Assembly: GCA_003116995.1 (NCBI GenBank)
Contig: BDSL01000030.1
Span: forward strand, 744,001-808,000
Direction of reading: 5' to 3'
DNA length: 64,000 bases
Source of the DNA: Yamagishiella unicocca
Lineage: Eukaryota; Chlorophyta; Chlorophyceae; Chlamydomonadales; Volvocaceae
The position numbers and the translations under genes were made by a program. Below, one piece after another: positions 20,795 to 32,634 of the stretch. Under the pieces are notes generated by a model. That model did no database searches. It saw nothing but the letters and a program-made list of their open reading frames with translations, and was not told the DNA's origin. Within the stretch, counting starts at the first letter, position 1. Each line of letters begins with the position of its first letter.

Positions 20795-23700
20795 ATGCGT
20801 CCTTACCTTCTGAAGGGCCATGAGCGTCCCCTGACGCAAGTCAAGTGAGTCCTTAGGAGAACACTTGCGATCAAATTGTTTTCTGGGCTCGGTACTGAAC
20901 AGCGTGCGCTAACGGGCGTGGCGGCTGCGCAGGTACAACCGCGAGGGCGATCTGCTGGTCAGCTGCGCCAAGGTGGGTCTGCAGCCATGGCTTGAAAGTG
21001 AGATACATTTGTGCAGCGCTCACACTTGATGGGCGGGTTTGGGTGTGTTTCGCAGAACCTTCAACCCTGCCTCTGGTCCTCGGAGGACGGCCGCCGCATT
21101 GGGACGTATGAAGGCCACAATGGCGCCATCTGGACTTGCGACATTACATGTGGGTAGTAACGTACTTTCTGGAGCTTTTAATGCAATCTGAAGGCGGGGA
21201 CGTGGCTGAAAGGGGCTGGCTAAACTCGCAGGGGAATCGGACCGCCTAATTACCGGCTCAGCCGATCAGACTATCCGCATTTGGGACCTGCCGACCGGAA
21301 AGGAGCTCTTCCAGATCCGACACAGGGAGCCGTGCAGAGCGGTTAAGCTCTCAGCTGGCGAGCGATTCCTCGCGGCGACCACCGATGCTTTCATCGAGTC
21401 GCCGCCCGGCATTCACATTTACAACTTTGCGGAGAACCCGGAGGACCAAAGCGCGACGACAGCCATTAACTGGGCAGCGCCAAAGGGGAGGACCACGCGA
21501 GTATTCTGGACAGACTGCAACCGGAAGCTCATTACCTCACACGACTACGGCATGATCCGCCGCTGGGATGTTGAGGCAAGCACTTGTGCCCTTTGCGGCG
21601 AGGGGGTCAGGTTTGGGGCACTTGCATTATGGCGCATCGACCATGATGAAGCGTTGCGTGGTGCGGGGTTTGCACGCATGATCCGTGCGTGTGTATTTGT
21701 TCGCGCGTGTTTCTTCGTGTATGCTCTTATGGTTTCGTATAAGGAACAAGAAATGCTTTTAAATGGTAGAGACTGTGACGATCTACACCACACTGGGTTT
21801 GTTGTCCCTGTGAACAAGGGAAACAACGGCTCTGACGACTTAAGTGAAAGCACCCAGCAAGGCGTCTAAAGCCCGCACGTCGGCAAAGCATCAGGAAAAA
21901 CGGGACCTGCCACTGGACGGCGCCCACGATTGGGTTAGGTGCCCGCCCTCACCCACTGCCTGGTCCTACTGATCAAAACCGCTGCGTCATACAAACCGAG
22001 TGGCTGATCAGCGCGCATCTGCGGTGTTTTCACCATGTGCGGGTTGCTCCCCCGATTTCCCGCGACACCTCTTGAATACTGGCATCCCTGCCCTTTTCCC
22101 CTTGGCCTGGATGGACCTCGCCGGCGCAGACTGGTGCCTTGCTGCAAGAAGCGCAGGTCCACGAGGACGCGATCCAGGACATGCAGATGTCGCCCGATGA
22201 GACGCATGTAATCACGGCCTCCCTGGATAAGACGTCCCGAATCGTAGACATTGAGAGCTTTCAGGTGCTGAAGACCTACAAGACGGGGCGCTTTGTGCAG
22301 TCAGCGGCCATGTCGCCGGTGTTCGACCACGTGAGTCGGGGGGAGTTGGCGGGCGGGCAGGGGCGCCCGGGTGCCTGTTTTCTTGGCGGGGGGGCGGCTG
22401 TCGGGAGATTATTGGCGAGTAGGTGGAACATACGGTCTAAAAAGACACTGTAACATAGGTGCGATGAGACGCGGCGCGCGGCAACGGGCATTGGCGACAG
22501 TGGCAGAAAAGGTGGACTGTGCTGCGGAAATAAGGCCTCGCGGGGGGGGGCGTCACCGGATTTGCGTGCCCTCCGCGGTCGTCGCCGATAAGGCGTGAGA
22601 GGTGCATCAAATGATGTGGTTTCCTATGACACCCCGAAAGGTGCATACTCCGGCACGCTCGTTTGCGGCCTTCCGTATACTCACCAACCCCATCCGCATG
22701 CTGCAGGTGGTCATGGGTGGTGGCCAGGACGCGTCGCAGGTGACGACGACGGCAGCACAAGCGGGTGGTTTCGAGGCCCGGTTCTTCCACAAGGTAAGGC
22801 TGGCGGTGCGGCAGAGCAACACAGGAGATGAACGCAGACAGACGTTGCCTACCTGCCAGAGACGCTTGGGCTGTTGCAATGAGAAGCGATCAAAAGCATT
22901 GCAAGATTTAGCTGGAGCGGGAGGCCGGCACCATGCGCAACGGAAGTCAGCGTGTCGCATTTCTGCATCGTGCAATGCTAGGGTCGTCAAAATGGGTGTC
23001 AAGACGGGATGCGACGAATCGGCTTGCAACGCGCGCGCCCGTTGTGCGCAACGGAACGGCGTGTTGGGAGGGGGTCGTATGATCTCCGCCGTGGCCGGCG
23101 ATGGTGGGGGCCATGATCCAGCGCAGTGGTTGCGTTGCGATTTCCTCCGACCTGGAGCTGGAAGCCTCGTGGCATCCGCGTACTTATAGATTGGGAGGGA
23201 GGTTAGCCGTCGCCGGTGACGTTTCAGCGGCAACAGCCGACCCCCGCCACTAGAGCCTGCGTTTTTGGATGCTTAGTACGTCGAGTACGGCATATAACCG
23301 TGTAACCTAGTGTTGATCGCTGCCCAATCGAAATCGAGTTAATGGTACTGTCTGCATCATATTGGGACGCCGGCTCTGGCGGGGCTTCGAGGGAAAACCG
23401 CTGAGTGGCTGCTGCTGTGTCTGCATGGAGTTGAAATCCATCCGCATCGCTTTGTCCGCACAGCACACCTGACCCCGTTTGCGCCAATCTCATCTGCAGA
23501 TCTTCCAAGAGGAGTTCGGTCGCGTCAGGGGCCACTTCGGCCCCATTAACTCGGTGGCGTTCCACCCCTCGGGCCGGAGGTGAGAGCGGACCTAGCGGGC
23601 CATAGCACGCAGCCGGTGTGGGCGGCGAGGGAAAGGGTGGTTGGAAGGTTGCGTAACCGCTTCCAGCCTGTGACGTGTCGGTTGTTTGGGAAAAGCGCAT

Positions 23701-24333
23701 GACTGGCTCGCGCATTACAGTGCAAGATTGTAAGTTAAATGGGGACCTGTTTGGAGAAAATAGCCGCCGTAACATACAGGGGGTGTTATGCACTGCGAAC
23801 GTCACCCGGCCCGATGACACCTCCTGGACTGGTATTCAGGCACATCACGAAATCTCGCGCGCGCGGTTTACGGCGTACTGCAGTAGTCACGCGAACAGAT
23901 GGCTATGGGCACCATCTCGGTTGTATATTTGTCGTCCGGGGTGTGAAGGAGGGAAACCCTGCATGGGGCCCTCTTATCCCACACCGGCGCCCTGCCTCAC
24001 TTCCAGTACCCCCGTATCACGTCGGCCCCCCCCCCCACCTGCTTCCACCACGCAGCTTCACGACAGGTGGTGAGGACGGCTACGTGCGCGTTCACCACAT
24101 GGACCTGGACTACTTCACGAGTGAGTGGGACGGACCACAAATCTGGGTGGTGTGACTCGTCCAACGGGAGGAAGGAGGTGTTGGTTTTATGTAACGAAGG
24201 GGGCGTGCAAGACGACGCAAACGGGATGTGCATGTGTCCGATTATCTCGGTATCCTCTTTTACGGTCAAACCCTAATGCATACGGTGTCCCCGATGCCCC
24301 CATGATTAAATCCTTTCAGCGAAATTCTTTTGA
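20795..24333 (+). CDS. EIF3I: Eukaryotic translation initiation factor 3 subunit I (eIF3i)
   Basis: Nine exons give 324 residues, close to the usual ~325: 20795-20844, 20933-20972, 21056-21149, 21232-21575, 22130-22330, 22707-22793, 23500-23579, 24056-24120 and 24320-24333. The protein is a WD40 propeller of the eIF3 complex, which loads mRNA and the ternary complex on the 40S subunit. It starts [20 protein letters not shown], and further WD landmarks are [26 protein letters not shown], the family signature [30 protein letters not shown] and [11 protein letters not shown]. The last exon is only 14 bp and encodes the tail KFF-stop. Intron 4 appears to use a GC donor (GAG|GCAAGC), which gives the conserved WDVETG; the GT two codons earlier is a poorer fit. 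Very likely essential and cytosolic. Confidence 0.97.
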
Positions 24334-25803
24334 GCGAGCCTTCGAAGGCGGCAAGCCGGCAACATCACAGCAGGACGGCCACGGGAGCTGGGGACCTTGC
24401 CGCGGGCGTCGTCGTACAGGAGAATGTCGCCGGTGGCTGCGCGTAGGGCTGGTGAGGCATCAAGCCGCTGGTCACAGGTTGCGTGTGCACTTTTGTGGTT
24501 ACCCGAGGTCCAGTCCTGACGTATACCACATTTTAGGAGAGCGACGCGCTGGCTTCAGTTGGTCTCATGCTGATCAGTTAAAAGACCTACCGCATTGTAG
24601 ACAGACAGGACGTGGCTTTTGATGTTTGCTTCGCTGATGCTGCCACGTCCATGACGCTAGTAGGTTAGCATTGACCAAGACGTGTGAGCGACGGGTAACA
24701 AGGGCAGCAAGGCAGGGGTAGGCCAACGCGAAGAGGGGACGTGTGGTGTTGGTTTCTTGTAGGGGTTGGTATGGTATGCTGGTCGGGTTGTGCAGTCGAT
24801 GCGGTACGTATCCGGATATACCAGTGCGGCGACGTGTTTGGCTGGAGCACTTCTCAATATTGGCAGCGTCAAAGAAGATTGGCGCACAAGGCACGCGAGT
24901 GCCCTCCTAGAAACGATATATGATGAGACATGCAGGGCAGCAGCACATGCAGGAATGGTGCTTAATAGTGTGCAACTTTTGGTATGCATTCTTCATGTAA
25001 GAACCGCTTTGCTAAAAAGTGAAATTTCTGGGCTTGAACCACCAGTGTGATCGTCGTTCGGCACGGTGCACAAAACTCCAAATTTACAGGAGCACTTCTT
25101 CGCAACCACGGTCATGTGTTGCGCTCTGTCCTACTCCCGCATAATGGCGATGCGGTTAATTCCGCTCCATTTCGGCCCCATTTCTCTCGGTCAGCTACAA
25201 TATGTCGAGGGATCCGATCTGAACTGCACTGATCGCCATTGCGCCAGGCTCTGAATCAAACGGCTATGTGAGAGCATCCGCTCCACACATTCAATAAACG
25301 CTCAAGTCCGCACGCTGGTGAAATGAAGTAACACGTCAACGTCGAGCGGATGCGCACTTGTCAGAGCACCCTCTCTTGCCGGTTGATCATACAAACAGCA
25401 GGTGAAATGGGTCCGCTCGAGCAGCCCAAGCTGCGGCCGCCGCCAGTTCAGTTCATTGTCTTGTGCCTGTCCTAAACCCAATTCCACCAACTGACGTGCG
25501 ACAGGATCATGTCACCCAGCGTGCACCTACATGGTGAGTTTTCGAATGTACCTTACCACCATCTGCGCGCCGAAATTGCCTACATCCCGTATGCACCTCC
25601 CCTTGTGAGCAGCAGAGCTTGAAGTATTGCCGGTCATCCTGCCCATTCACGCCGCCTCCCCCGCCGCACCGTCAAGCCTACTGCTCATAACCGCCAGCCC
25701 GTCCAGCGGGCCCCCAGTCTATTTTCCTGCGAAGTAACTAATCCTACCCGCTTCCGATGAGCCCTAACACCAGCGCAGATAGGTCGTTTAGAAGGCAATC
25801 TGC
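24334..25803. other. Convergent intergenic region (eIF3i / proton-pump-interactor-like gene)
   Basis: Two genes end towards each other here. No exon or repeat is supported. A plus-strand TGTAA at about 24996 (660 bp past the eIF3i stop) and a minus-strand TGTAA at about 25084 could be polyadenylation signals. Confidence 0.5.
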
Positions 25804-28507
25804 CTAACTGCGCATAGCCATAACCACGAGCACCAGCATGATAACCGACAAGACGATGCCAAGAATGATGAGGTGCAGGTTGGTGTTCTTTTTGAAGGCC
25901 TTCCAGTAGCGCACCAGGTCGTTGCTCGGAGGCTTAGCCTTAGCCGCCACAGTCACTTGCGACTTGGCGATCACCTTGGCGGCAGGGTTATAGCTGGCCT
26001 TTGCCTCGGCAGCCGCTTTAGCTGCCGCCTCCGCCTCCTTGCGCTTGGCCTCCGCCTCTGCCTTCTGGATGGCAGCCAGCTTGTTCCGCTCCGCCTCCTG
26101 CGCCGCCCACTCCGCCTTGCGCACCTCCTCCTCAGCCTTTCGCTTCGCCTCTCCCTCCTTGCGCTTCTTCTCCTTGGCCTCAGCCAGCTTCTTCTTGCGC
26201 AGCTCTGCCTCCGCAGCCCTCCGCATCTGCTCATCACGCTGCTGCTCCTTCTCGTGCTCGGCCTTCGCTGCGGCCCGGTCCGCATCCGTGCGGATCACAA
26301 CCGGCACGAACTCCGTGTTGTCGATCTTTGGCAGCTCCACGGACTTAAGCACATCAGCGGGGCGCGCGCTGACCGCAGTCGACCTGGACTTCACCGCCTC
26401 CACTGGCAGACTGACCGGTTCTGGCAGGGCCGGAACGTCGTCAAGCTCGTCATCAGCGTCGCCTGACGCTACGTCGTCCGTCTGACGGACCCTGCGGCTG
26501 GCCTCCACCTGGGCCTCAGCCATCAGCTGCTCAATCAGCAGCCGCGCCTTCTCCGCGCCCTGCGGCTTTGGAGGCGGCGCCTTGCCACCCTTGGCGTCTC
26601 CCTTGCCCTTGCCGCTTCCTTTGCCATCTGCCCTGGCCTCCTTCACGACGGCCGTGCTTTCTGGCAATAGCTCTGACACGGCGTACTTGCGCTGCAGCGC
26701 CCACAAGTGGTAGTACTCCTTGCGGTAGGCGACATCAGAGGCGATCTTGGAAACGGACTCGTCCACCTGGGCAGCGCACATGACACGCGCCTCCTCAACC
26801 TGGCCAGCCGTGACCAGGTCTCGGACCTTGAGGCTGAACGACCGGTTATCGCGGTAGTCCGACATGGAGTCGTTCATCTCGGATCGCGCCTTGTCCAGGG
26901 CAGCCATCGCATCGTTCTTGGCGGACACAGCCTCCTTCTGCTCGTCCTCCAGATCCTTGACCTCGGCCTCACAGGCCTTGACCTTCACCAGGATTTCCTT
27001 GATAATGCCCTGCGCCTGGTCGCGCTCGGCCTTCAGGATGGTAAACTCGCTCTCCAGCTCTCCAATCACCACCTTGACCTTGTTGTTCTCGCTCTCAAGC
27101 TCCGTTAGCGTCGTCTTTTGGTTGTCATAGTCGCGGATCTGGGGATTGGTAGTGGACATAAGGGCAATGGTTGGCATGTCCGATGGGATGCAGTCGGATA
27201 AAGACTCGTGACGGGGAGCGGACGAGGTGCAGTGAAAGCGCTTGGCTGGCGCAATCGTGCGTACGGTAGTGCCAAGTTCTACGGAAGCCAGTCCGAACCA
27301 ACGAACTGCGCATGATATGGATATTTGGCGCAGAGTGCGTACAGCCTTGACGCATACGTGCATATGTTGTTTAGGCTAAAATGTGGGCCTAGAGAAGCGC
27401 GCGCACAATATTTAGTCCGTCGCTGAAGTCCGGACAATACCTATTCGTGGGCTCCCTAAAGCGCGCACACCCACAAGGAATTTACCCAGCAGAGTCTGGG
27501 TTCATTGCAGAGCCCCGCTGTCAGCAATAATGGACCCGTGGGAACGCAATATCAGCACGTGACAGAACCAAAATTGTTAAAGGTTGTCATCCCACAAATC
27601 TCTGTACGTTCGCAGATACAATACCGCATATGAAACCCCACACACAACATCGGGAAACCCAGACAGTAATACTCACCATTCCCAGCTTGCATCCTCCCAA
27701 CCCCATATTCTATCCCACCCCCCTTTGACCCCACATACCCACGCGGCCCCGCCGCTCTCCTGACAGCTCTGCTTACCTGTCCGCGCTGTGACTGAAGCTT
27801 GGAGATTTGACCCACAACCATTTTCTCCTCGCGAAGGATCAGGCTGCCGTGTGAAATGCGGTCCTCCAGCTCCTTCACCTTGGCCTCCAGTTCCTCTTCG
27901 CTCTTGCACTCAAGCCCGCGCAGGGTATCCCTGATGGCTGACATTTTCGACTGGTAGTTGTTGCGAACAGTGCGCAGCTGCTGAAGGCGGTTAAGCTTCT
28001 CCTCATACTCAGGCTGCGAGCCGTCCTTGAGAGAGCGGCCGACCCCGAGCTGCCGGCGCAGCTCGCGGAGGTCCTCCTGCGCATGGCCAATTCCAGCTGA
28101 GATCAGTTCGAAGCAAAATCGCGGACCACAGAAGCAATGCCTACGATCGTGTTGATCAGGTTCAAACCCATTAGAGGTCAAGGTCTTACCCGCTTGGCTG
28201 CGAGTTTAGCATTCATGCCCTTCAACTTGGCAACCTGGTCCGTGAACTGCGCCGACAGCTTCTTGACAGCCTCATCGTTGATAGGAGGCCGGGGCACGCG
28301 CACGAAATAGATCTTGTTGTTTGAGGTGCCGGTCTCCTCTATGTCCTCCTGCTCGGGCACATCAGTCGAGTCTCCAGCAAGACCGTCCGCAGCAAAATCC
28401 TCAGCCGCGGCAAAGTCTGGCACATCCGACGTATGTCCATTGGACTCAGGAGCATCAGCCTTGCGTGGCTTGCGCTCACGCTGCTCAAGAACGGCGTCCT
28501 CTGACAT
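25804..28507 (-). CDS. Proton-pump-interactor (PPI)-family coiled-coil, tail-anchored protein
   Basis: Three exons (28507-28190, 28076-27777, 27138-25804), all phase 0, give 650 residues. After an acidic, disordered N-terminus, NNKIYFVRVPRPP (63-75) and INDEAVKKLSAQFTDQVAKL match the start of the plant PPI region. It continues through SEEELEAKVKELEDRISHGS and REEKMVVGQISKLQSQRGQ with long coiled coil. The middle is rich in Lys, Ala and Pro. A second Glu/Lys/Ala-rich helix (about 500-600) carries REGEAKRKAEEE-type repeats. A hydrophobic segment, LIILGIVLSVIMLVLVVMAM, ends the protein three residues before the stop, so it is tail-anchored, probably to ER. Plant PPI1 binds and stimulates plasma-membrane H+-ATPase; whether the algal protein does so is unknown. 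It is divergent from NDUFAF6 over 483 bp. Confidence 0.8.
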
Positions 28508-28990
28508 TCTGATCTTGACACACTCAGGGCGAAGGTACCCACTAAGACACAAAATCAATATAATCGATCGCACAGGTTACGCTAGGTGGCCCAAACATCA
28601 AACCTTTTCGGTGTACACCGGCAAGTATGAATGAGACTGAAGCCCGCAACAGCGTGTACGGCGTCGTACCCGTTTGCAGCGAGGTGTCCCAGGTAACTTT
28701 GCAAAGCTCTTGCCTACAGCGGGTTTTTTTTATCTGGTTTTCTGATTGCTCCCAGTGTTCCATTGCTACTGGAACCCGTGTCGCTCTTCTGGCGAGGCCA
28801 AGTTATAGCCACGGCTTGCGCATTGACTCTCTGCAAGAGGAATTACAAAGGGAAATTTCTATCTTGCAGTTTGCAACATATAAATTGTCGCATGTCGTGG
28901 CGCGATAGTACACGGGAAGTTGGCTGCTAACAGAAACCGCTGGCGCTGCCGCTGAGGACAAAATCGAGGACGAGAGCTCTTCCCATACAA
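28508..28990. promoter_or_regulatory. Divergent promoter region of PPI-like and NDUFAF6 genes
   Basis: 483 bp lie between the two start codons. The sequence is less GC-rich than the flanking exons. I see no clear TATA box. Both 5' UTRs must start here unless upstream non-coding exons exist. Confidence 0.5.
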
Positions 28991-31752
28991 ATGAACGCGC
29001 TTTGCAGGGCAGGCTCGACGCGGCTGATTCCGGGCTTCCTGTGTCAGGCGACGTCGGCAGCCGGACTGCGGCAAGCGCACCATTATGCGGTCATGCCTGA
29101 GGCCACAAAAGCTGCATTCGGCTTATGCGTGCAACAGGTTAGGTGGGTCCTCGTCGGCCCCCCCTCGGCCACTGATGTGTCCCTGTGGTGCATAAAGCCT
29201 GCCGGCTATACGAGGCCCTTGATTGCGTGCCAGCATACGCGGCACGCAAATGCAACATGTCGTGCAATTCTTATATAGGAGCATAAGAACGGGGTGAGGC
29301 GACCCTCGCTACGCGCCTGTCGGTTCCAATACGATAGGAAGGAAACACACACACACGTGTCACGACCCAGCACAACGGGTACACCAGGGGCGTCCCAGCC
29401 CAATAACATCCACCGCACTGCCAGAATGCTGGCTGATGTGTACATGCACGCGCGACCGTCGCATGACTGGGCTTGACATGACCTCAGCCCTACCTTTTTC
29501 CTAGTCCCGGCTGGCCGGAGAACCCCGCCACGTAATTAAGTGTTAGTCGCTTGGGGCCACGCAGGCAGTACGACTACCTGAACTACGTGTGGGTTTCACA
29601 GGCGTCCAAGGTGGGTGCCGTACTTGAGAGAGGACTAGGAGGCGAACGCGGAATGATGGGGAACCATAGCAGGATCTCAATCAGCATCGCGTGACGTGGG
29701 GCTAGCCCTGGGCACAAGCCTTACGCGAGAGTTCCTTGTTCTGCAAGGCTGTGTCCATCTGGGCCGGCATGCTCGATGCTCATGGTGAACCGCGTAATCG
29801 CACTTTGAGCCAGCCTAGCAGAGCCTGGCTGGGTGCCACAGGGCCGCACACCACCTGACTGGGACACCTCCGCAGCCCCCCCCGACCCCTGCCGACTTAC
29901 GGCGCACTACGCCACCCGCCGACGTGCCACTACGGTGATTCCGATCCCGCCCGCCCGTCACCCCGACCCCTCCGTTTCGGACCCCCAGGACCTCCGACCA
30001 GCTCTGTTTGCGCTGCGCGCCTTCAATATCGAGACGGCGCTAGTGGCGGGGAACATCCGGAGCAAGGAATCCATAGTGGGGCAGATCCGCTTCCAGTGGT
30101 GGCGGGACGCAATCAAGGCGGCCTACGAGGGTAGGCCGCCGAACCATCCGGTGGCGCTAGCCCTCACGCACGTGCTGCAAAGTTCCGGGCCCTCCGCCAC
30201 CCCCGCGGCGGCGGCTCCGGCGGCGGAGGCGGACAGCAGCGGCGGCACCGCAGACGACCTGCACAGCAGCTGTGGCAGCAGCTGCACCAGCGGTAGCAGT
30301 GGCTCCGGCACGAGCACCAGCGGCCCTGGGCGCTACAGCCGCTACAGCTTCAAGCGTATGATTGATACACGCGAGGCGGATTTCGTGGATTCCCAGCCGC
30401 CGCTGGACCTGACGGCGCTGGAGCAGTACGCGGAGGGCACTGCGTCGCAGCTCATGTACTTGCAGGTGGGCTGGCTGGTGTCTGTGGGTTGGAGTGCGGA
30501 GGGGGGCTGTACGAGGAAGGGCCCGACGGATCGGCCAGGAGAAGAGGACTTACTAGCGGGACAGAAGTGCGCCGAGTGGAATGGCCAGGCGGGCGGAGTA
30601 CCGGAGCGGAATGCGCCTGGCGGGACATGGTAGAAGTAATCACAAAGTAACCCCATTGGTAGAAAGCATGCGCACGTGTCTACTGTCGTGGGATGGCACG
30701 AGGGGGCCTCGTTAGGACGGCTTCGGGCAGTGGCACAACCGCAACTTGGGCGGGAAGGCGCTCGTCCGTTAGTTTGGCACTACTGCATTACGAGCTTCGG
30801 GGGAAAAGGGTACGGAGCTGTCAGTCAGGGGTCGCACGGCTTGGTGGGTGGCACCGCATGCGGGGTCCTTTTCTTGCTTATGGCTGATACGAGAGTATCT
30901 AAACAGTATCAGAGAGGAAGGAATTCTGTGACCGGTCCCGGAACGCACCCCTGGGGCCCTCACACACACTGGCGACTGTTTCATGTCGACACGTGTTCGA
31001 CCGCTGTGCCGGCGTACCCCGCCTCACAGCACGTGGTGGCGAAGGCATGGACCACGCACCCGCCCGCGTTGCTCCGCCACCTCGGCGGGCGTCACTCGGC
31101 TGTTGTGCCACCACGCCGTGCGCCTCGCGGGGGCTCAGTCCACTTCCACATCCACACGGCCAACGCCCATCTGTTGGCACCGGCGCCCCAACCCCCCGCA
31201 GCTGCATCTCCAGCATGCATCTCAAAAAGTCTGTTCTAAACGGTTTTTTCTGGCATCCACGGGTCCTCCTCGACCCCCCCACAGCTGTCCGCCGCGGGCG
31301 TCAAGGACAAGGAGGCGGACCACGCCGCCTCGCACCTGGGCCGCGCCGCCGGCATCACCACCCTGCTGCGAGGCACCGCCGCACACGCCGCCTCCCGCCG
31401 CTGCTACCTGCCGGTTGACCTGTGCGCGGAGGCGCGCGTCTCGCAGGAGGACGTGTACGGTGGTGTGGTTTCGGAGGGTCTCCGGGACGTCGTACACAAG
31501 GTCGCTAGCCTGGCCAAGGGGCATCTGGACGAGGCGCGGCGCCTGGCGCCTCGGTTGCCGCCTGGTGCCTCCGGAGTGATGCTGCCGGCGGTGGCAGTGG
31601 GCCGGTATCTGGAGGCTCTGGAGGCGGCCAACTTCAACCCGTACGACGCGCGGCTGGTGCGCGACCACAGCGGCAGCGGCGCGGCCGGCGGCGGGGCGCC
31701 GCTGCCGTACGTTATGGCTGTCAAGTGGCATCAGTTTAGGGGCACGTACTAA
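28991..31752 (+). CDS. NDUFAF6: NDUFAF6-like mitochondrial complex I assembly factor (squalene/phytoene synthase fold)
   Basis: Four exons, all phase 0, give 377 residues: 28991-29137, 29569-29610, 29989-30465 and 31285-31752. Joined motifs are CVQQ-YDYLNYVWVSQ, LFALRAFNIETALVAGNIRS, IRFQWWRDAI, PPNHPVALALTHVL, KRMIDTREADF, LEQYAEGTASQLMYLQ, DHAASHLGRAAGITTLLRGT, RRCYLPVDLC and a C-terminal KWHQFRGTY. These follow the order of NDUFAF6, a trans-isoprenyl-synthase-like protein that helps assemble complex I. The Asp-rich DXXXD metal-binding motifs of true squalene or phytoene synthases are not apparent, which favours the assembly factor over an enzyme. The N-terminus (MNALCRAGSTRLIPGFL) has Arg and no acidic residue for 36 positions, as in a mitochondrial presequence. 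A Ser/Gly/Ala-rich insertion (about 30,180-30,340) is peculiar to this protein. Intron 3 ends in a copy of the interspersed element. Confidence 0.93.
31205..31278 (+). repeat. ~75-bp interspersed element (copy E)
   Basis: Lies in NDUFAF6 intron 3 and ends about 6 bp before the 3' splice site at 31284. It reads CCAGCATGCATCTCAAAAAG, TTCTAAACGG, a T-run and CATCCACGGGTCCTCCTCGA. Same orientation relative to the gene as copies B and D. Confidence 0.87.
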
Positions 31753-32634
31753 TCACATCGGCGCCAGAGGGGCCAGTGGGAAGACGCGGAGCGGTTGTGC
31801 CTGGGAGGAGGCCCGGGCCCAGGTATGAGGCAGGACGGGTGCACGTTCGAAGGCAATCATTAGCATGTGGTGCCGGGGCTCGGGCGTCCACGTCGTGAAG
31901 GGCCAGGCTGCCAGCAGGTTATGAGGGTTGGTGGAGTGCAGAGAGCCGCGGCGGCCGCGCAGCGGGTGCGGGGGACCGGGGCTCCGACTAGGTGGATGAG
32001 CGAGGCGGCGGTGCCAGGTGAAAGGCCTGGCGTCCGAGCATGAGCGCCCAGGCTGAGCGGCAGCAGTGCATGTAGGGCGGAGCAGCGGGATGCAGCGGCG
32101 CACGAAGAATTCATTTCTTAGTTTTCCTTGGCGATCCTTTCGGAGCTGTGTACGGCGTACCAGAGCGGACGCGGCCGTCAGCGGGAGCAAGCCGCCACTC
32201 ACGCATGAGTACAGATTGCTGGTATGGTGCTCTTTTTGGTGTCTAGGTGTTAATAAGTAGGTGTTCACGCATGTCGCAGAGCATTCCCGTATTGGTTCGG
32301 TTGGGCGGCTCATCGCCGCGACGCGCAGGGGAGCGTGTTTCGAGGCAAGGACCGCGGCTTTGGTAACGCAGGGTGTGCGCCCGAAGTCCACCTACGTCAT
32401 GTACGACAAGCCATTGCTTGTCGGATCGCGTAAGCCATTTGTAAATGTTGAAACACGCCTATCTTGCCTACATTCGTTTCGGTAGTTGTCTGTTGGGCTG
32501 ATGGTACCAAACTGTACGACGGCAGTTGCAGCCCCGCCATGTCATTTGTAACGCTCTCGCATAGTCGACTTGCCTTTCCTCTCCAACGACATCGCTCGAA
32601 CACAATTACGTGCACAAAAGCAAGGAACATCGCA
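31753..32634. other. Intergenic region between NDUFAF6 and UCH
   Basis: Probable NDUFAF6 3' UTR (TGTAA motifs near 32441 and 32548, both rather far) and UCH promoter. No supported exon. Confidence 0.5.

Noticed and set aside
23224..23820. A 198-residue minus-strand open frame in the eIF3i gene
   Set aside because: It overlaps eIF3i exon 7 and flanking introns and resembles nothing; coding evidence is on the plus strand.
25010..25070. Minus-strand GGTTCAAGCCC, like a tRNA T-arm
   Set aside because: No matching acceptor, D-arm or anticodon stem within tRNA distance.
31285..31752. Squalene/phytoene synthase as the function of the 28991-31752 gene
   Set aside because: The Asp-rich substrate-binding motifs are missing and the block order fits NDUFAF6 better.
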